Shown piece by piece: positions 31,774 through 38,701 of a stretch of 38,701 nt of DNA. Within the stretch, counting starts at the first letter, position 1; each line of letters starts with the position of its first letter. The DNA comes from UBA12481 sp012523435. GTDB taxonomy: Bacteria > Bacteroidota > Bacteroidia > Bacteroidales > UBA12481. The notes under the pieces are model-generated. The model worked only from the letters and a program-made list of their open reading frames with translations, made no database searches and had not been told where the DNA came from. The position numbers and the translations under genes were made by a program. The stretch spans positions 1 through 38,701 of the forward strand of contig JAQUCP010000020.1 of NCBI GenBank assembly GCA_028686135.1, given 5' to 3'.

Positions 31774-33040
31774 CAAGGTGTTCGTCAATTCGGGGGGTGC
31801 AATCTAAGGGCAGATGTAGGAAGTGCCCCATCTTGTCCCGTTTGGTTTGTAGATAAAATGCGTTATGCGGGTTTGGTTCAATCTCCAATGGAATGTTTTC
31901 AATGATCTGAATCCCATAGCCCTCGAGCCCGACACGTTTCTTAGGATTGTTGGTGATCAGCCTGATCTGTTGAATGCCCAGGTCGCGCAGAATCTGTGCT
32001 CCCACACCGTAATCGCGCTCATCCTCTTTAAACCCGAGATTGATGTTGGCTTCGACGGTATCCTGTCCCTGCTCCTGTAGCTGGTAAGCTTTGATTTTGT
32101 TAAACAGGCCAATGCCACGTCCTTCCTGATTCATGTAAATCAATGCACCTTTGCCTTCCTGGTCTATCATCTCCATGGCCTTATGCAACTGCGGACCGCA
32201 ATCACAACGGTAAGATCCGAAAATATCTCCGGTTGCACACGAACTGTGTACTCGCACCATCACCGGTTCATCCTTTTCCCAGGTGCCTTTAATTAGTGCA
32301 ACATGGTCTAACCCATTGCTTTTCTGACGGTAAGGGATTAGTTCGAAATTGCCGTAGCGGGTGGGCAGATTAACTGTGACGCCCCGTTCGATGAGGCTCT
32401 CCTGCTTCAGACGGTAGGCGATGAGGTCTTTGATGGTGATAATCTTCAGGTTATGCTCTTTCGCGATCTGGAGTAGTTGTGGCAATCGTGCCATCGTTCC
32501 GTCATCGTTCATGATCTCGCAAAGCACACCACCACGATTCAGTCCGGCCAGCACGGAAAGATCAACGGCGGCTTCGGTATGCCCGGCTCGCCGGAGAACT
32601 CCCTTGCTCTTAGATATCAGCGGGAAGATATGCCCCGGACGCCCAAAATCTTCCGGTTTAGCACAGGGATCCACCAGTGCCTGAACCGTTTTGGCCCTGT
32701 CCTGTGCAGAAATACCGGTGGTACAGCCTTGCCCTAACAAATCAACCGAAACGGTGAAAGCTGTAGCATGAAACGAGGTGTTTCTTCCAACCATCGGGGG
32801 TAAATCGAGCTCTTGGCACCTTTCTTCAGGCAGCGGAACGCAGATGAGCCCGCGGCCATGCGTCGCCATAAAATTGATGATTTTTGGGGTGACGAGCTGG
32901 GCTGCTCCTATAAAGTCCCCTTCATTTTCCCGGTCTTCATCATCCACCACAATTATGAGTTCACCCCGGCGAATCGATTCAATAGCTTCTTCTATTGTGC
33001 TAACAGTCTTATTGGTGTCGTTTTGTTGGTTGCCAGACAT
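31763..33040 (-). CDS. ribBA: bifunctional DHBP synthase / GTP cyclohydrolase II
   Basis: This protein has 425 residues. The RibB half shows ELIIVVDDEDRENEGDFIGA, GLICVPL and GHTEAAVDLSVLAG. The RibA half starts near residue 210 and has the zinc and GTP site VHSSCATGDIFGSYRCDCGP, then MNQEGRGIGL and NPKKRVGLEGYGI. It makes both precursors of riboflavin: DHBP from ribulose 5-phosphate and the pyrimidine from GTP. Both halves look complete. No FMN riboswitch is seen in front; instead its start lies inside the glycosyltransferase gene (32-nt overlap), so expression follows the lptF operon. Confidence 0.96.
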   Translation of the reverse strand: MSGNQQNDTNKTVSTIEEAIESIRRGELIIVVDDEDRENEGDFIGAAQLVTPKIINFMATHGRGLICVPLPEERCQELDLPPMVGRNTSFHATAFTVSVDLLGQGCTTGISAQDRAKTVQALVDPCAKPEDFGRPGHIFPLISKSKGVLRRAGHTEAAVDLSVLAGLNRGGVLCEIMNDDGTMARLPQLLQIAKEHNLKIITIKDLIAYRLKQESLIERGVTVNLPTRYGNFELIPYRQKSNGLDHVALIKGTWEKDEPVMVRVHSSCATGDIFGSYRCDCGPQLHKAMEMIDQEGKGALIYMNQEGRGIGLFNKIKAYQLQEQGQDTVEANINLGFKEDERDYGVGAQILRDLGIQQIRLITNNPKKRVGLEGYGIQIIENIPLEIEPNPHNAFYLQTKRDKMGHFLHLPLDCTPRIDEHLDEF

Positions 33041-34178
33041 TCGTTTTTACCCCTTTCAAAAATCTAATAAATCCTAATAACAATGCCAGGTTCATCGCCA
33101 GAAAATGAGTGATAAATCTGAAAAAGCTAACGTGCAAATTTACTTTTTTAAGTAATAGATCGGCTAACGGAACTGCCATCAGGGCCAGGAAGCCGATTAA
33201 AAGAATCAGGTAGCTTGTCGAAGTAAATGATAACCAGACAAGTGAGAAGCCAACGGCAAAAAGAAAGAAGGGACCCAGCCAGCGGAGAACTTTATGGCTC
33301 CAAAAACTGAATGCGATTCCAGCACGCGAGGAAACCAGCAAACGGCGAAAGCGTACCAGATTCTGGAAATTGCCTGTGGCGATGCGTATTTTTCGCCGGA
33401 ACTCAATGCTTAACTCATTCGAAACATCTTCATAAACACAAGCATCAGGGTTGTTAATAGCCAGATAGCCAGATTCCAGGACCTTCATGTTTAGATAAAA
33501 ATCATCTACCAGGTAGGTGGGTGGAACGGGCTCAAATAGTCTGGTTCTGATGGCAAAACAGCCTCCAAAGGGACCCATCATAGCTCCCCAAAGGATACTC
33601 TCTAAGTGTTTGATATTAACCTCTCTGGAGATATAGGCTTTCTCCTGATGGGAGATGCCCTCCCGCTTCATGCCCAGATTGATCATGCGGGTATCCACGA
33701 GCCCGATCTTCGGATTGGCAAAAGGAGCAATCAGATGGCTTAGCGTATCGGATTCAAATATCACATTGGCATCGGTGAGAATGAGAATCTCGCCCAAGGC
33801 CTTTTCTACAAGGCTGTTAATCACATTGGGCTTACCGCGGCGCTGATCCGAAGGGAAAAAGTGCAGTGAGGAAAACTCTTTGGTCAGCTGATCAACGATC
33901 TCTACGGTACGGTCGGTCGAAGCATCTGAACCAATTAACACCTCAAACCGATCTGATGGATAGGTGGTTAAGTAGATGCTCCGAATCTTTTCTTCAATGA
34001 CTTCCTCTTCATTATAAGCTGATAGCAGGATGCTCACCATGGGAGGCTCCGGTGTGGCGAAATCGGGTTTGGATTGTAGCCTGCGGCAACGGCCCAAAAG
34101 CTGAAGTATCAGTGGGAACAGTACATAGCTGTGGAAAATTGCCAGAATGCTAATCCAAAGTATGATCAGTGGCGCCAT
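33009..34178 (-). CDS. membrane-bound family 2 glycosyltransferase
   Basis: This protein has 389 residues. An N-terminal membrane segment (1-28) is followed by a GT-A fold with VSILLSAYNEEEVIEEKIRS, LIGSDASTDRTVEIVDQL (DxD-like), ILILTDANVIFES and VDDFYLNMKVLESGYLA; the late motif region has FRRKIRIATGNFQNL, a QxxRW-like position. Two to three further membrane helices sit at the C-terminus (about 290-375). The type resembles processive or polyprenyl-linked sugar transferases; the sugar is unknown. It overlaps GT4 and ribBA by about 30 nt on each side. Cell-envelope glycan synthesis is the likely role. Confidence 0.85.
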   Translation of the reverse strand: MAPLIILWISILAIFHSYVLFPLILQLLGRCRRLQSKPDFATPEPPMVSILLSAYNEEEVIEEKIRSIYLTTYPSDRFEVLIGSDASTDRTVEIVDQLTKEFSSLHFFPSDQRRGKPNVINSLVEKALGEILILTDANVIFESDTLSHLIAPFANPKIGLVDTRMINLGMKREGISHQEKAYISREVNIKHLESILWGAMMGPFGGCFAIRTRLFEPVPPTYLVDDFYLNMKVLESGYLAINNPDACVYEDVSNELSIEFRRKIRIATGNFQNLVRFRRLLVSSRAGIAFSFWSHKVLRWLGPFFLFAVGFSLVWLSFTSTSYLILLIGFLALMAVPLADLLLKKVNLHVSFFRFITHFLAMNLALLLGFIRFLKGVKTNVWQPTKRHQ

Positions 34179-35400
34179 CGGTAAGTTTTATCACAAACCG
34201 GGTGAAGTCCCGGATGAGAGTTTGATTATTGTATTTTTGTTTCACAAAGGTAGCCGCATTTTTTCCGATTTCCTGACAGTGTTTCCGGCTTCTCAGTAAT
34301 TCCAGGATCCGGCTGGCAAATTCACTGGCGGTTTCAGCGAGCAGGAGCTCCCGCCCCGGAGTCACTGGGATGCCTTCAGCACCGATCGGAGTGGCCACCA
34401 CCGCCCTGCCAGCAGCAAGATATTGTAAGAGCTTGATCCTCATTCCACTGCCGGAGAATAGCGGCACGATAAACAGCGCGTGTGATTGAATGAAATGATC
34501 AGCATCGTCTATTTCACCGTGAAACTCAATACCGGCAGCACGCATCTCCCGCGCAAACTCCTCTTGCGCATTGCGTCCGGCCAGATGAAACCGCGTTTCG
34601 GGAAACTCACGGAGGATGATCGGCCAAACCTCCTGGATGAACCAGCGAATACCTTCCTGATTCGGAATCCAATCCAGTGCACCTAGATGAGCTACCGACA
34701 GATGATCCGAACAGCTGTCAGATAGTAGGGGTGCCGGGTCAATGCCGGTTTGAAGCACATGGACCGGCTTGGTGTTCCCAAACTGTTGAAAATGAGCTGC
34801 ATCGCGATCGGTAATCGGAACGAGTGCATCATAGCGGTTGATCAGCGAGAGCTCGAAGCGTTTGATTCGTTTACTCAAAAGGGAGAGATACCACCTCTTT
34901 AATCCGGTTGAGCCAGCTGCCGTGCGTTCCCAAATTTCATGCTCGACATTATGAGCGCGCATGATGATGGTGCTGTGGGAAAGCTCTTCAATATCAGTAA
35001 GATAGAGAAATGTGTAAAGGTTTTCAAGGATGATGACATCAAATGGTTCTTCGGAGAGCAAGTGTCTGAGAAGTTGACGGTAGTCGCTTGAGAGAAACCG
35101 TTGACCGTTGTAGGGAAGTTGGGAGAAGAGGAGGTTCCCCAGCGCCTGATGCCACTGGATCCGGGTATCAACGGGAACCATCCGGATCGTCAGGGGCAGG
35201 TCGGGGTATGGAGCTCCAGCTCGACCGGGTTCTTGGGGGGGCGGCTCGACAAAATGTTTGGAGGTATTCATGGCCAGCACGGTGACCGAATGGCCCTCTT
35301 TTGCCAGTCCGACGGCCAGCGACAGGGTGGCGATAGAGCCTCCGTCGCGGGCGGGGTAGGGTGGCTTATTGGTTAACTGAAGGATTTTCATGGCTTCCAT
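34150..35400 (-). CDS. family 4 glycosyltransferase (GT-B)
   Basis: This protein has 416 residues; the start at 35400 and one three codons later (MKILQLTNKPPYPARDGGS) are both possible. The N-terminal donor loop DGGSIATLSLAVGLAKEGHS and the C-terminal motif HALFIVPLFSGSGMRIKLLQ, then YLAAGRAVVATPIGAEGI, are typical of the GT4 fold. The C-terminal domain is that of nucleotide-sugar binding. It is probably cytoplasmic and makes part of a cell-surface polysaccharide or lipid-linked glycan with the GT2 gene that follows. It starts inside the end of the lptF-like gene. Confidence 0.85.
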   Translation of the reverse strand: MEAMKILQLTNKPPYPARDGGSIATLSLAVGLAKEGHSVTVLAMNTSKHFVEPPPQEPGRAGAPYPDLPLTIRMVPVDTRIQWHQALGNLLFSQLPYNGQRFLSSDYRQLLRHLLSEEPFDVIILENLYTFLYLTDIEELSHSTIIMRAHNVEHEIWERTAAGSTGLKRWYLSLLSKRIKRFELSLINRYDALVPITDRDAAHFQQFGNTKPVHVLQTGIDPAPLLSDSCSDHLSVAHLGALDWIPNQEGIRWFIQEVWPIILREFPETRFHLAGRNAQEEFAREMRAAGIEFHGEIDDADHFIQSHALFIVPLFSGSGMRIKLLQYLAAGRAVVATPIGAEGIPVTPGRELLLAETASEFASRILELLRSRKHCQEIGKNAATFVKQKYNNQTLIRDFTRFVIKLTDGATDHTLD

Positions 35401-36862
35401 GTTTACCGCGTTTAAACAGGCGGGTCATTTTCCGGAGCAGTAATCCGTATGAATCGGGGTTCATGATGGCTGAATCGCGGGTGGTTTTGATAGTCAGGAA
35501 GATACCAAGCGGCAGTAGGATGATGGTTGAGCTCCACATTCCAAGGATCACCGGCAACACGCCAGCTTGGGCATATTTTTCGCTGGCGAGAGAAATCACA
35601 TAATAGAAGATGAAGAAGATAGTGGAGATGACTACCGGTGTTCCGAGGCCACCTTTGCGGATGATGGCTCCCAGGGGTGCGCCAATGAGGAAGAAGATCA
35701 GGCAGGCCACAGCGAGGGTCAGCTTCCGGTGCCACTCTACCTGATGGCGGTATATCCACCGGAGCTTCGACTGGTCGCGTTCACGACCGGCGGTTACCAG
35801 ATTATGAGCCGATCGTGCATAGCTGAGGGCGTGGCCTATGGCAACTCTGCGGCTATTTGCATCGGCGGTGTCCATTAACGAATCGATGTTCACCCGGAGG
35901 AGGGCCAGGCTATCCTGTCTAGCTGTGAGCGGGAGTCTAGGATCGCTTTTGTCGTCGAGGCGAAATAATTGAGTAAGCATCAGGTCCTTAGAGAGTTTGT
36001 CACGATGGTATCGAAGGTCGCGATATAGGGCACTCACATAATCGCTCAGTTCATTCATGGTTTTCACTCGGTAGTTAGCTTTATAGAGCTCTTCATCGAT
36101 TCGTTCTAGGTCGCTTCCCGGAAGGTTGAACAAGAACTGTTGCATTTCGAAACGGTTGCGCTGGAGGGGTTTGTTGGGGGTGATCCGGTTATTCTCATCA
36201 AGTCGTTCGGCATAACTGTAACCGTTGTATAGGGTGAGCAGGAGGTTTTTGCGGTCCTGGGTCATCACCAGGTGACCGGAATCGGCCACGGTGACCGACA
36301 CGTTTCCTGCTTTAGCGGTATGGTCGTAGACCATGATATCGTGGAGAATGTTATTTTGGTTGGTTCGTTTACCGATACGGAGGGTATAGCCTTCGAGACG
36401 CGTATCGTTAACGAACTGGCGTTCTTTAATATCGAATTCGGGTCGTTGTTGCCGGATGGATATCATCAGGGCAAAGAACTTCTGATTGGCCCGTGGTACC
36501 ACCCGGTCGGAGAACATGGCGGTGCCGATCATGAGTATGGTAACCAGGACAAAGAGGGGTGACATGATGCGGGTGAGGGATACTCCTGATGATTTGATAG
36601 CGCTGAGTTCGGAATGTTCGCCGAGGTTTCCGAAGGTCATGATAGAGGCCAGTAGGACACTCAGTATCAAGGCCATAGGAATAAGTTGAGCGGAGAGGTA
36701 GAGAAAAAGTTCGGAGATGATAGTCCAGGAGAGGCCTTTCCCAACGAGTTCATCGATATATTTCCACACGAACTGGAGGATCAGCACGATCATCGCCAGC
36801 ACAAAGGTGAGGATCCACGGGCCGATAAAGGAGCGGATGATATAGCGGTGCAATCGTTTCAT
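35366..36862 (-). CDS. LptF/LptG-type permease
   Basis: This protein has 498 residues. It has three N-terminal membrane helices (about 12-35, 55-75, 95-118) with the family signature LIPMALILSVLLASIMTFGN and SELSAIKSSGVSLTRIMSPL. A large periplasmic part follows, then three C-terminal helices with FFLIGAPLGAIIRKGGLGTP. This is the YjgP/YjgQ permease that pulls lipopolysaccharide out of the inner membrane with LptB. The periplasmic part is longer than in E. coli LptF (about 366 residues in all), as is common in Bacteroidota. Glycosyltransferases downstream fit a lipopolysaccharide theme. It heads the overlapping five-gene run. Confidence 0.88.
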   Translation of the reverse strand: MKRLHRYIIRSFIGPWILTFVLAMIVLILQFVWKYIDELVGKGLSWTIISELFLYLSAQLIPMALILSVLLASIMTFGNLGEHSELSAIKSSGVSLTRIMSPLFVLVTILMIGTAMFSDRVVPRANQKFFALMISIRQQRPEFDIKERQFVNDTRLEGYTLRIGKRTNQNNILHDIMVYDHTAKAGNVSVTVADSGHLVMTQDRKNLLLTLYNGYSYAERLDENNRITPNKPLQRNRFEMQQFLFNLPGSDLERIDEELYKANYRVKTMNELSDYVSALYRDLRYHRDKLSKDLMLTQLFRLDDKSDPRLPLTARQDSLALLRVNIDSLMDTADANSRRVAIGHALSYARSAHNLVTAGRERDQSKLRWIYRHQVEWHRKLTLAVACLIFFLIGAPLGAIIRKGGLGTPVVISTIFFIFYYVISLASEKYAQAGVLPVILGMWSSTIILLPLGIFLTIKTTRDSAIMNPDSYGLLLRKMTRLFKRGKHGSHENPSVNQ

Positions 36863-36919
36863 TAGCTTAGACTGCTAAGATAACGGTTTGCCTCCTGCTT
36901 TGGTACGCATGGTGAATGT

Positions 36920-37297
36920 TCAGGATCCCAGGAGGGTTTTCAATTGGTTGATTTGGGTATCCCACAACTCCCGGGCATCTTCGATCTCATCTTTCCTGGC
37001 GAAGTCGGTGATTGTCAGGGAGACATCGCCAGTCAGTTCCTCACGGTTGAGCCTGAATTCGAAATAAGTTTTTGGGTCTTCGTCGTCGAGCCATTTGAGT
37101 CTGACGGCTTTATTATCTTTAATAAAGAGTATTTCGGCTTGTTGTTGCGACTTTTCCCAGAAGAAGGTCAGGATGTTGTTTTCGAGGTTAACGTCGTCGG
37201 CAAACCATTCCGACAATCCGCTAGGGGTGCTCAGACGGGTGAAGAGGACCTTTAGCGAGGCGTTGATCAGGTACTCCATCTCAAATTTATGTTTCAT
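36920..37297 (-). CDS. START-like (SRPBCC) domain protein
   Basis: This protein has 125 residues from the ATG at 37297. The single domain shows MEYLINASLKVLFTRLSTPS, GLSEWFADDV, then FFWEKSQQQAEILFIKDNKA, VRLKWLDDEDP and the long C-terminal helix DARELWDTQINQLKTLLG. This is the START-like domain common in Bacteroidota, related to AHSA1. It probably binds a hydrophobic ligand or assists a chaperone, but the role is unknown. It lies 57 nt before the lptF-like gene on the same strand, so it may be the first gene of that transcript. Cytoplasmic; no signal peptide. Confidence 0.8.
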   Translation of the reverse strand: MKHKFEMEYLINASLKVLFTRLSTPSGLSEWFADDVNLENNILTFFWEKSQQQAEILFIKDNKAVRLKWLDDEDPKTYFEFRLNREELTGDVSLTITDFARKDEIEDARELWDTQINQLKTLLGS

Positions 37298-37405
37298 CGG
37301 CATGGCTCAGATCATTAAATAATGCTAAAGCGCAATATAGGAAAAATTGGATAATAAGCAAGGAATTGTCATGGCCGACTCGTGCACATAATTTAGAAAA
37401 TGTTC

Positions 37406-37413
37406 TATATTTG
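37406..37413 (+). promoter_or_regulatory. -7 element of the tRNA promoter
   Basis: TATATTTG is an exact TAnnTTTG, 14 nt before the tRNA. No matching -33 TTTG is seen at the expected distance. Confidence 0.5.
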
Positions 37414-37427
37414 CAGCCTGAATTTGG

Positions 37428-37501
37428 GGCGAGGTAGCTCAGTTGGTTAGAGCGCATGATTCATAATCATGAGGTCCGGGGTTCAATTCCCCGCCTCGCT
37501 A
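37428..37501 (+). tRNA. tRNA-Met (anticodon CAT)
   Basis: The cloverleaf is complete over 74 nt. The acceptor stem is GGCGAGG / CCTCGCT (one G-U pair), the D arm GCTC / GAGC, the anticodon stem CATGA / TCATG with loop TTCATAA (anticodon CAT), and the T arm CGGGG TTCAATT CCCCG. CCA is not encoded, consistent with the need for the cca enzyme at 12242. It looks like elongator tRNA-Met; a CAT-reading tRNA-Ile2 (lysidine-modified) cannot be excluded by sequence alone. Confidence 0.95.
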
Positions 37502-37513
37502 CAAGAAGGCGTT

Positions 37514-37557
37514 AAAAAAAGAGTGATGCGGTTAATTAACTGCATCACTCTTTTTTT
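37514..37557. terminator. bidirectional terminator between tRNA-Met and ahpC
   Basis: A run of A, then GAGTGATGC pairing with GCATCACTC around a GTTAATTAA-type loop, then seven T. It can end the tRNA transcript on the plus strand and the ahpC transcript on the minus strand. Confidence 0.92.
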
Positions 37558-37594
37558 ATAGCCGCTGTAATGCGGTGGTTTTTCGTTGAAGTCT

Positions 37595-38209
37595 TTAACT
37601 CAGGATCTCTTCTATAGTAATGTAATCTCCAACTTTACCGGTCATCTTTTCCATATCGGTTTGGACGGGTAAGGTCTTTTTCCCGGGTCTCCAACCTGCA
37701 GGGCAAACTTCTCCAGTTTTGCTGGCGTGCTGCCATGCTTGGATTTGTCTAAGAAATTCGTTGACGTTTCTTCCGACTGAATCAGCCTGAACCTCTTGGG
37801 CGACGCAAACTCCGTCGGGATTAAACAGGAACCGACCTCTAAGGGCCACACCTTCTTCTTCAATTAGAACGCCAAATGCGCGACTCACTGCTAAGGTAGT
37901 GTCGGCTCCTAAGGTCAATTTTAGACCTTTGAGAATAGGTTCTGTTTCTGCAAATCTCTTGTGAGAAAATTTTGAGTCAACAGAAACAGGTAAAAGTTCT
38001 ACCCCCAGTTTCTGAAACTCATCATAGTGTGCATTCATCGCAGCGATTTCTGTTGGACACACAAAGGTGAAGTCGGCCGGATAGAAACAAACTACCGTCC
38101 ATTTGCCTTTATAGTCCGCACTGGAAACTGTTTTGTAATGACCGGTTTTTGCGTCATACGCTTCCATCTCAAATTCAGGCATCTCTTGTCTAACCATGGT
38201 TGCACTCAT
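37595..38209 (-). CDS. ahpC: alkyl hydroperoxide reductase AhpC (2-Cys peroxiredoxin)
   Basis: I use the ATG at 38209 because GGAGG sits 8 nt upstream, a strong Shine-Dalgarno site. This gives 204 residues. The peroxidatic cysteine is in FYPADFTFVCPTEI and the resolving cysteine in GEVCPAGW, followed by a complete C-terminal tail (TLPVQTDMEKMTGKVGDYI). It reduces hydrogen peroxide and organic peroxides in the cytoplasm; its reductase AhpF is not in the window. The frame is open 29 codons further upstream to an ATG at 38296, giving a Lys-rich extension (MACVNGVKPLKKKKHQENQ) that is not part of the known fold. Confidence 0.92.
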   Translation of the reverse strand: MSATMVRQEMPEFEMEAYDAKTGHYKTVSSADYKGKWTVVCFYPADFTFVCPTEIAAMNAHYDEFQKLGVELLPVSVDSKFSHKRFAETEPILKGLKLTLGADTTLAVSRAFGVLIEEEGVALRGRFLFNPDGVCVAQEVQADSVGRNVNEFLRQIQAWQHASKTGEVCPAGWRPGKKTLPVQTDMEKMTGKVGDYITIEEILS

Positions 38210-38368
38210 TGATTTTTCCTCCGTTTTAAGATTCTCAGCTTGGTTTTCTTGGTGCTTCTTCTTTTTTAAAGGTTTTACACCATTTACACATGCCATAACT
38301 AATTAATTTATAGGTTATTAATGTTGTTTGTAATATTTATTTGCAGGTTATCAGACTACTTATCATGA

Positions 38369-38404
38369 GAAAAAAACCTACTTAAGAATCATTCATAAGT
38401 AGGT
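38369..38404 (-). terminator. terminator facing the right edge
   Basis: ACCTACTTA (38376-38384) pairs perfectly with TAAGTAGGT (38396-38404), followed on the minus strand by TTTTTTT. It ends minus-strand transcription from the YceI-like remnant and separates it from ahpC. Confidence 0.82.
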
Positions 38405-38479
38405 ATGGTTGAAATTAGAAAACAATTTGCAGAATACCAAATCTGAAGATGAGGTTTGATCGGATTGGCAATGACTCCA

Positions 38480-38701
38480 CTTTTAAGACTCAACTTCTCC
38501 GGAAAAAGAGTCGAACTAATAGGGGGTGCCTACGTCACAGTCATTATTGTTGGTGTCAATAGAGCTAGTTTCACTCGTAGCGATAATAGTTACCCTCCTT
38601 AAAACTTTTCTGATCAATCAATGCCGTAAAGGTTTTAAATTCACCCTTTACGTTGCTGATTATGAGGTGTTTAACTTTAAGCGTAAGCTCGCTGTGCGTG
38701 G
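38480..38701 (-). pseudogene. YceI-family gene remnant, frameshifted, cut by the window edge
   Basis: On the minus strand, entering from the window edge, one frame reads THSELTLKVKHLIISNVKGE, then FKTFTALI and on to a TGA at 38571. The shifted frame continues with the next family block TSSIDTNNND and stops with TAG at 38516. This matches the YceI order (HSxLxFxVKHLMIxxVxGxF, then SIDTxNxxRDxHL). The remaining two thirds of the domain, including the second half of the lipocalin-like barrel, are not recognisable before the terminator. Either the gene is dead, or the assembly has a frame error plus a true truncation. YceI proteins bind isoprenoid lipids in the periplasm. Confidence 0.6.

Overview
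The window reads as chromosomal DNA of a Bacteroidota bacterium, probably from a draft or metagenome assembly because it holds a run of exactly 100 Ns (8775-8874). The evidence for the phylum is a subtilase ending in a type IX secretion (T9SS) C-terminal sorting domain, a TonB receptor with a carboxypeptidase-like N-terminal domain, a 6-bladed beta-propeller operon, several lipoproteins, and promoter-like sites of the Bacteroidota type (TTTG, about 20 nt, TAnnTTTG). The genus cannot be fixed from what is visible.

Region 1 (1-8200) is the accessory part. Two decayed copies of one IS66-family element lie in inverted orientation (116-985 and 6268-6491). Between them is an AT-rich minus-strand operon of five genes: a 99-residue secreted peptide with six cysteines, a 6-bladed beta-propeller protein, a membrane-anchored thioredoxin-like protein with a CDVC motif, and two secreted proteins with carboxypeptidase-like N-terminal domains. 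The 8-bp target duplication of one IS copy is split between the two ends of the segment in opposite orientation (986-993 and 6492-6499). Re-inverting the segment and removing the IS makes the amidohydrolase gene and the last operon gene converge with abutting stop codons. The operon therefore appears to have been flipped by recombination between IS copies. Next come a YtcJ-like amidohydrolase lipoprotein and a RAYT (IS200-like) gene interrupted by the assembly gap.

Region 2 (9100-20900) holds surface and housekeeping genes: a beta-helix lipoprotein, an EEP-family phosphodiesterase, a flavin reductase-like protein overlapping a CCA-adding enzyme gene, thioredoxin, a kelch-type lipoprotein with a DUF1207-like outer-membrane protein, a TPP riboswitch with a clear promoter in front of a TonB-dependent receptor (probable thiamine uptake), a small beta-barrel protein and a TPR protein.

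Region 3 (20900-38700) is mostly core. It has an operon of a T9SS-type subtilase, xseA, a PNPOx-fold protein and xseB; dnaK behind a sigma-54-like sequence; a lipoprotein; panB with an RluA-family pseudouridine synthase; cytidine deaminase; a glucosaminidase with LysM domains; a tightly overlapping minus-strand run lptF-like / GT4 / GT2 / ribBA / fmt; a START-like protein; tRNA-Met(CAT); ahpC; and, at the right edge, a frameshifted remnant of a YceI-family gene.

No CRISPR array, rRNA, prophage or recognised defence system is visible. The best candidate for an undescribed system is the Cys-rich peptide / propeller / thioredoxin-like operon. It resembles the NVEALA-peptide neighbourhoods of other Bacteroidota but lacks the NVEALA motif.
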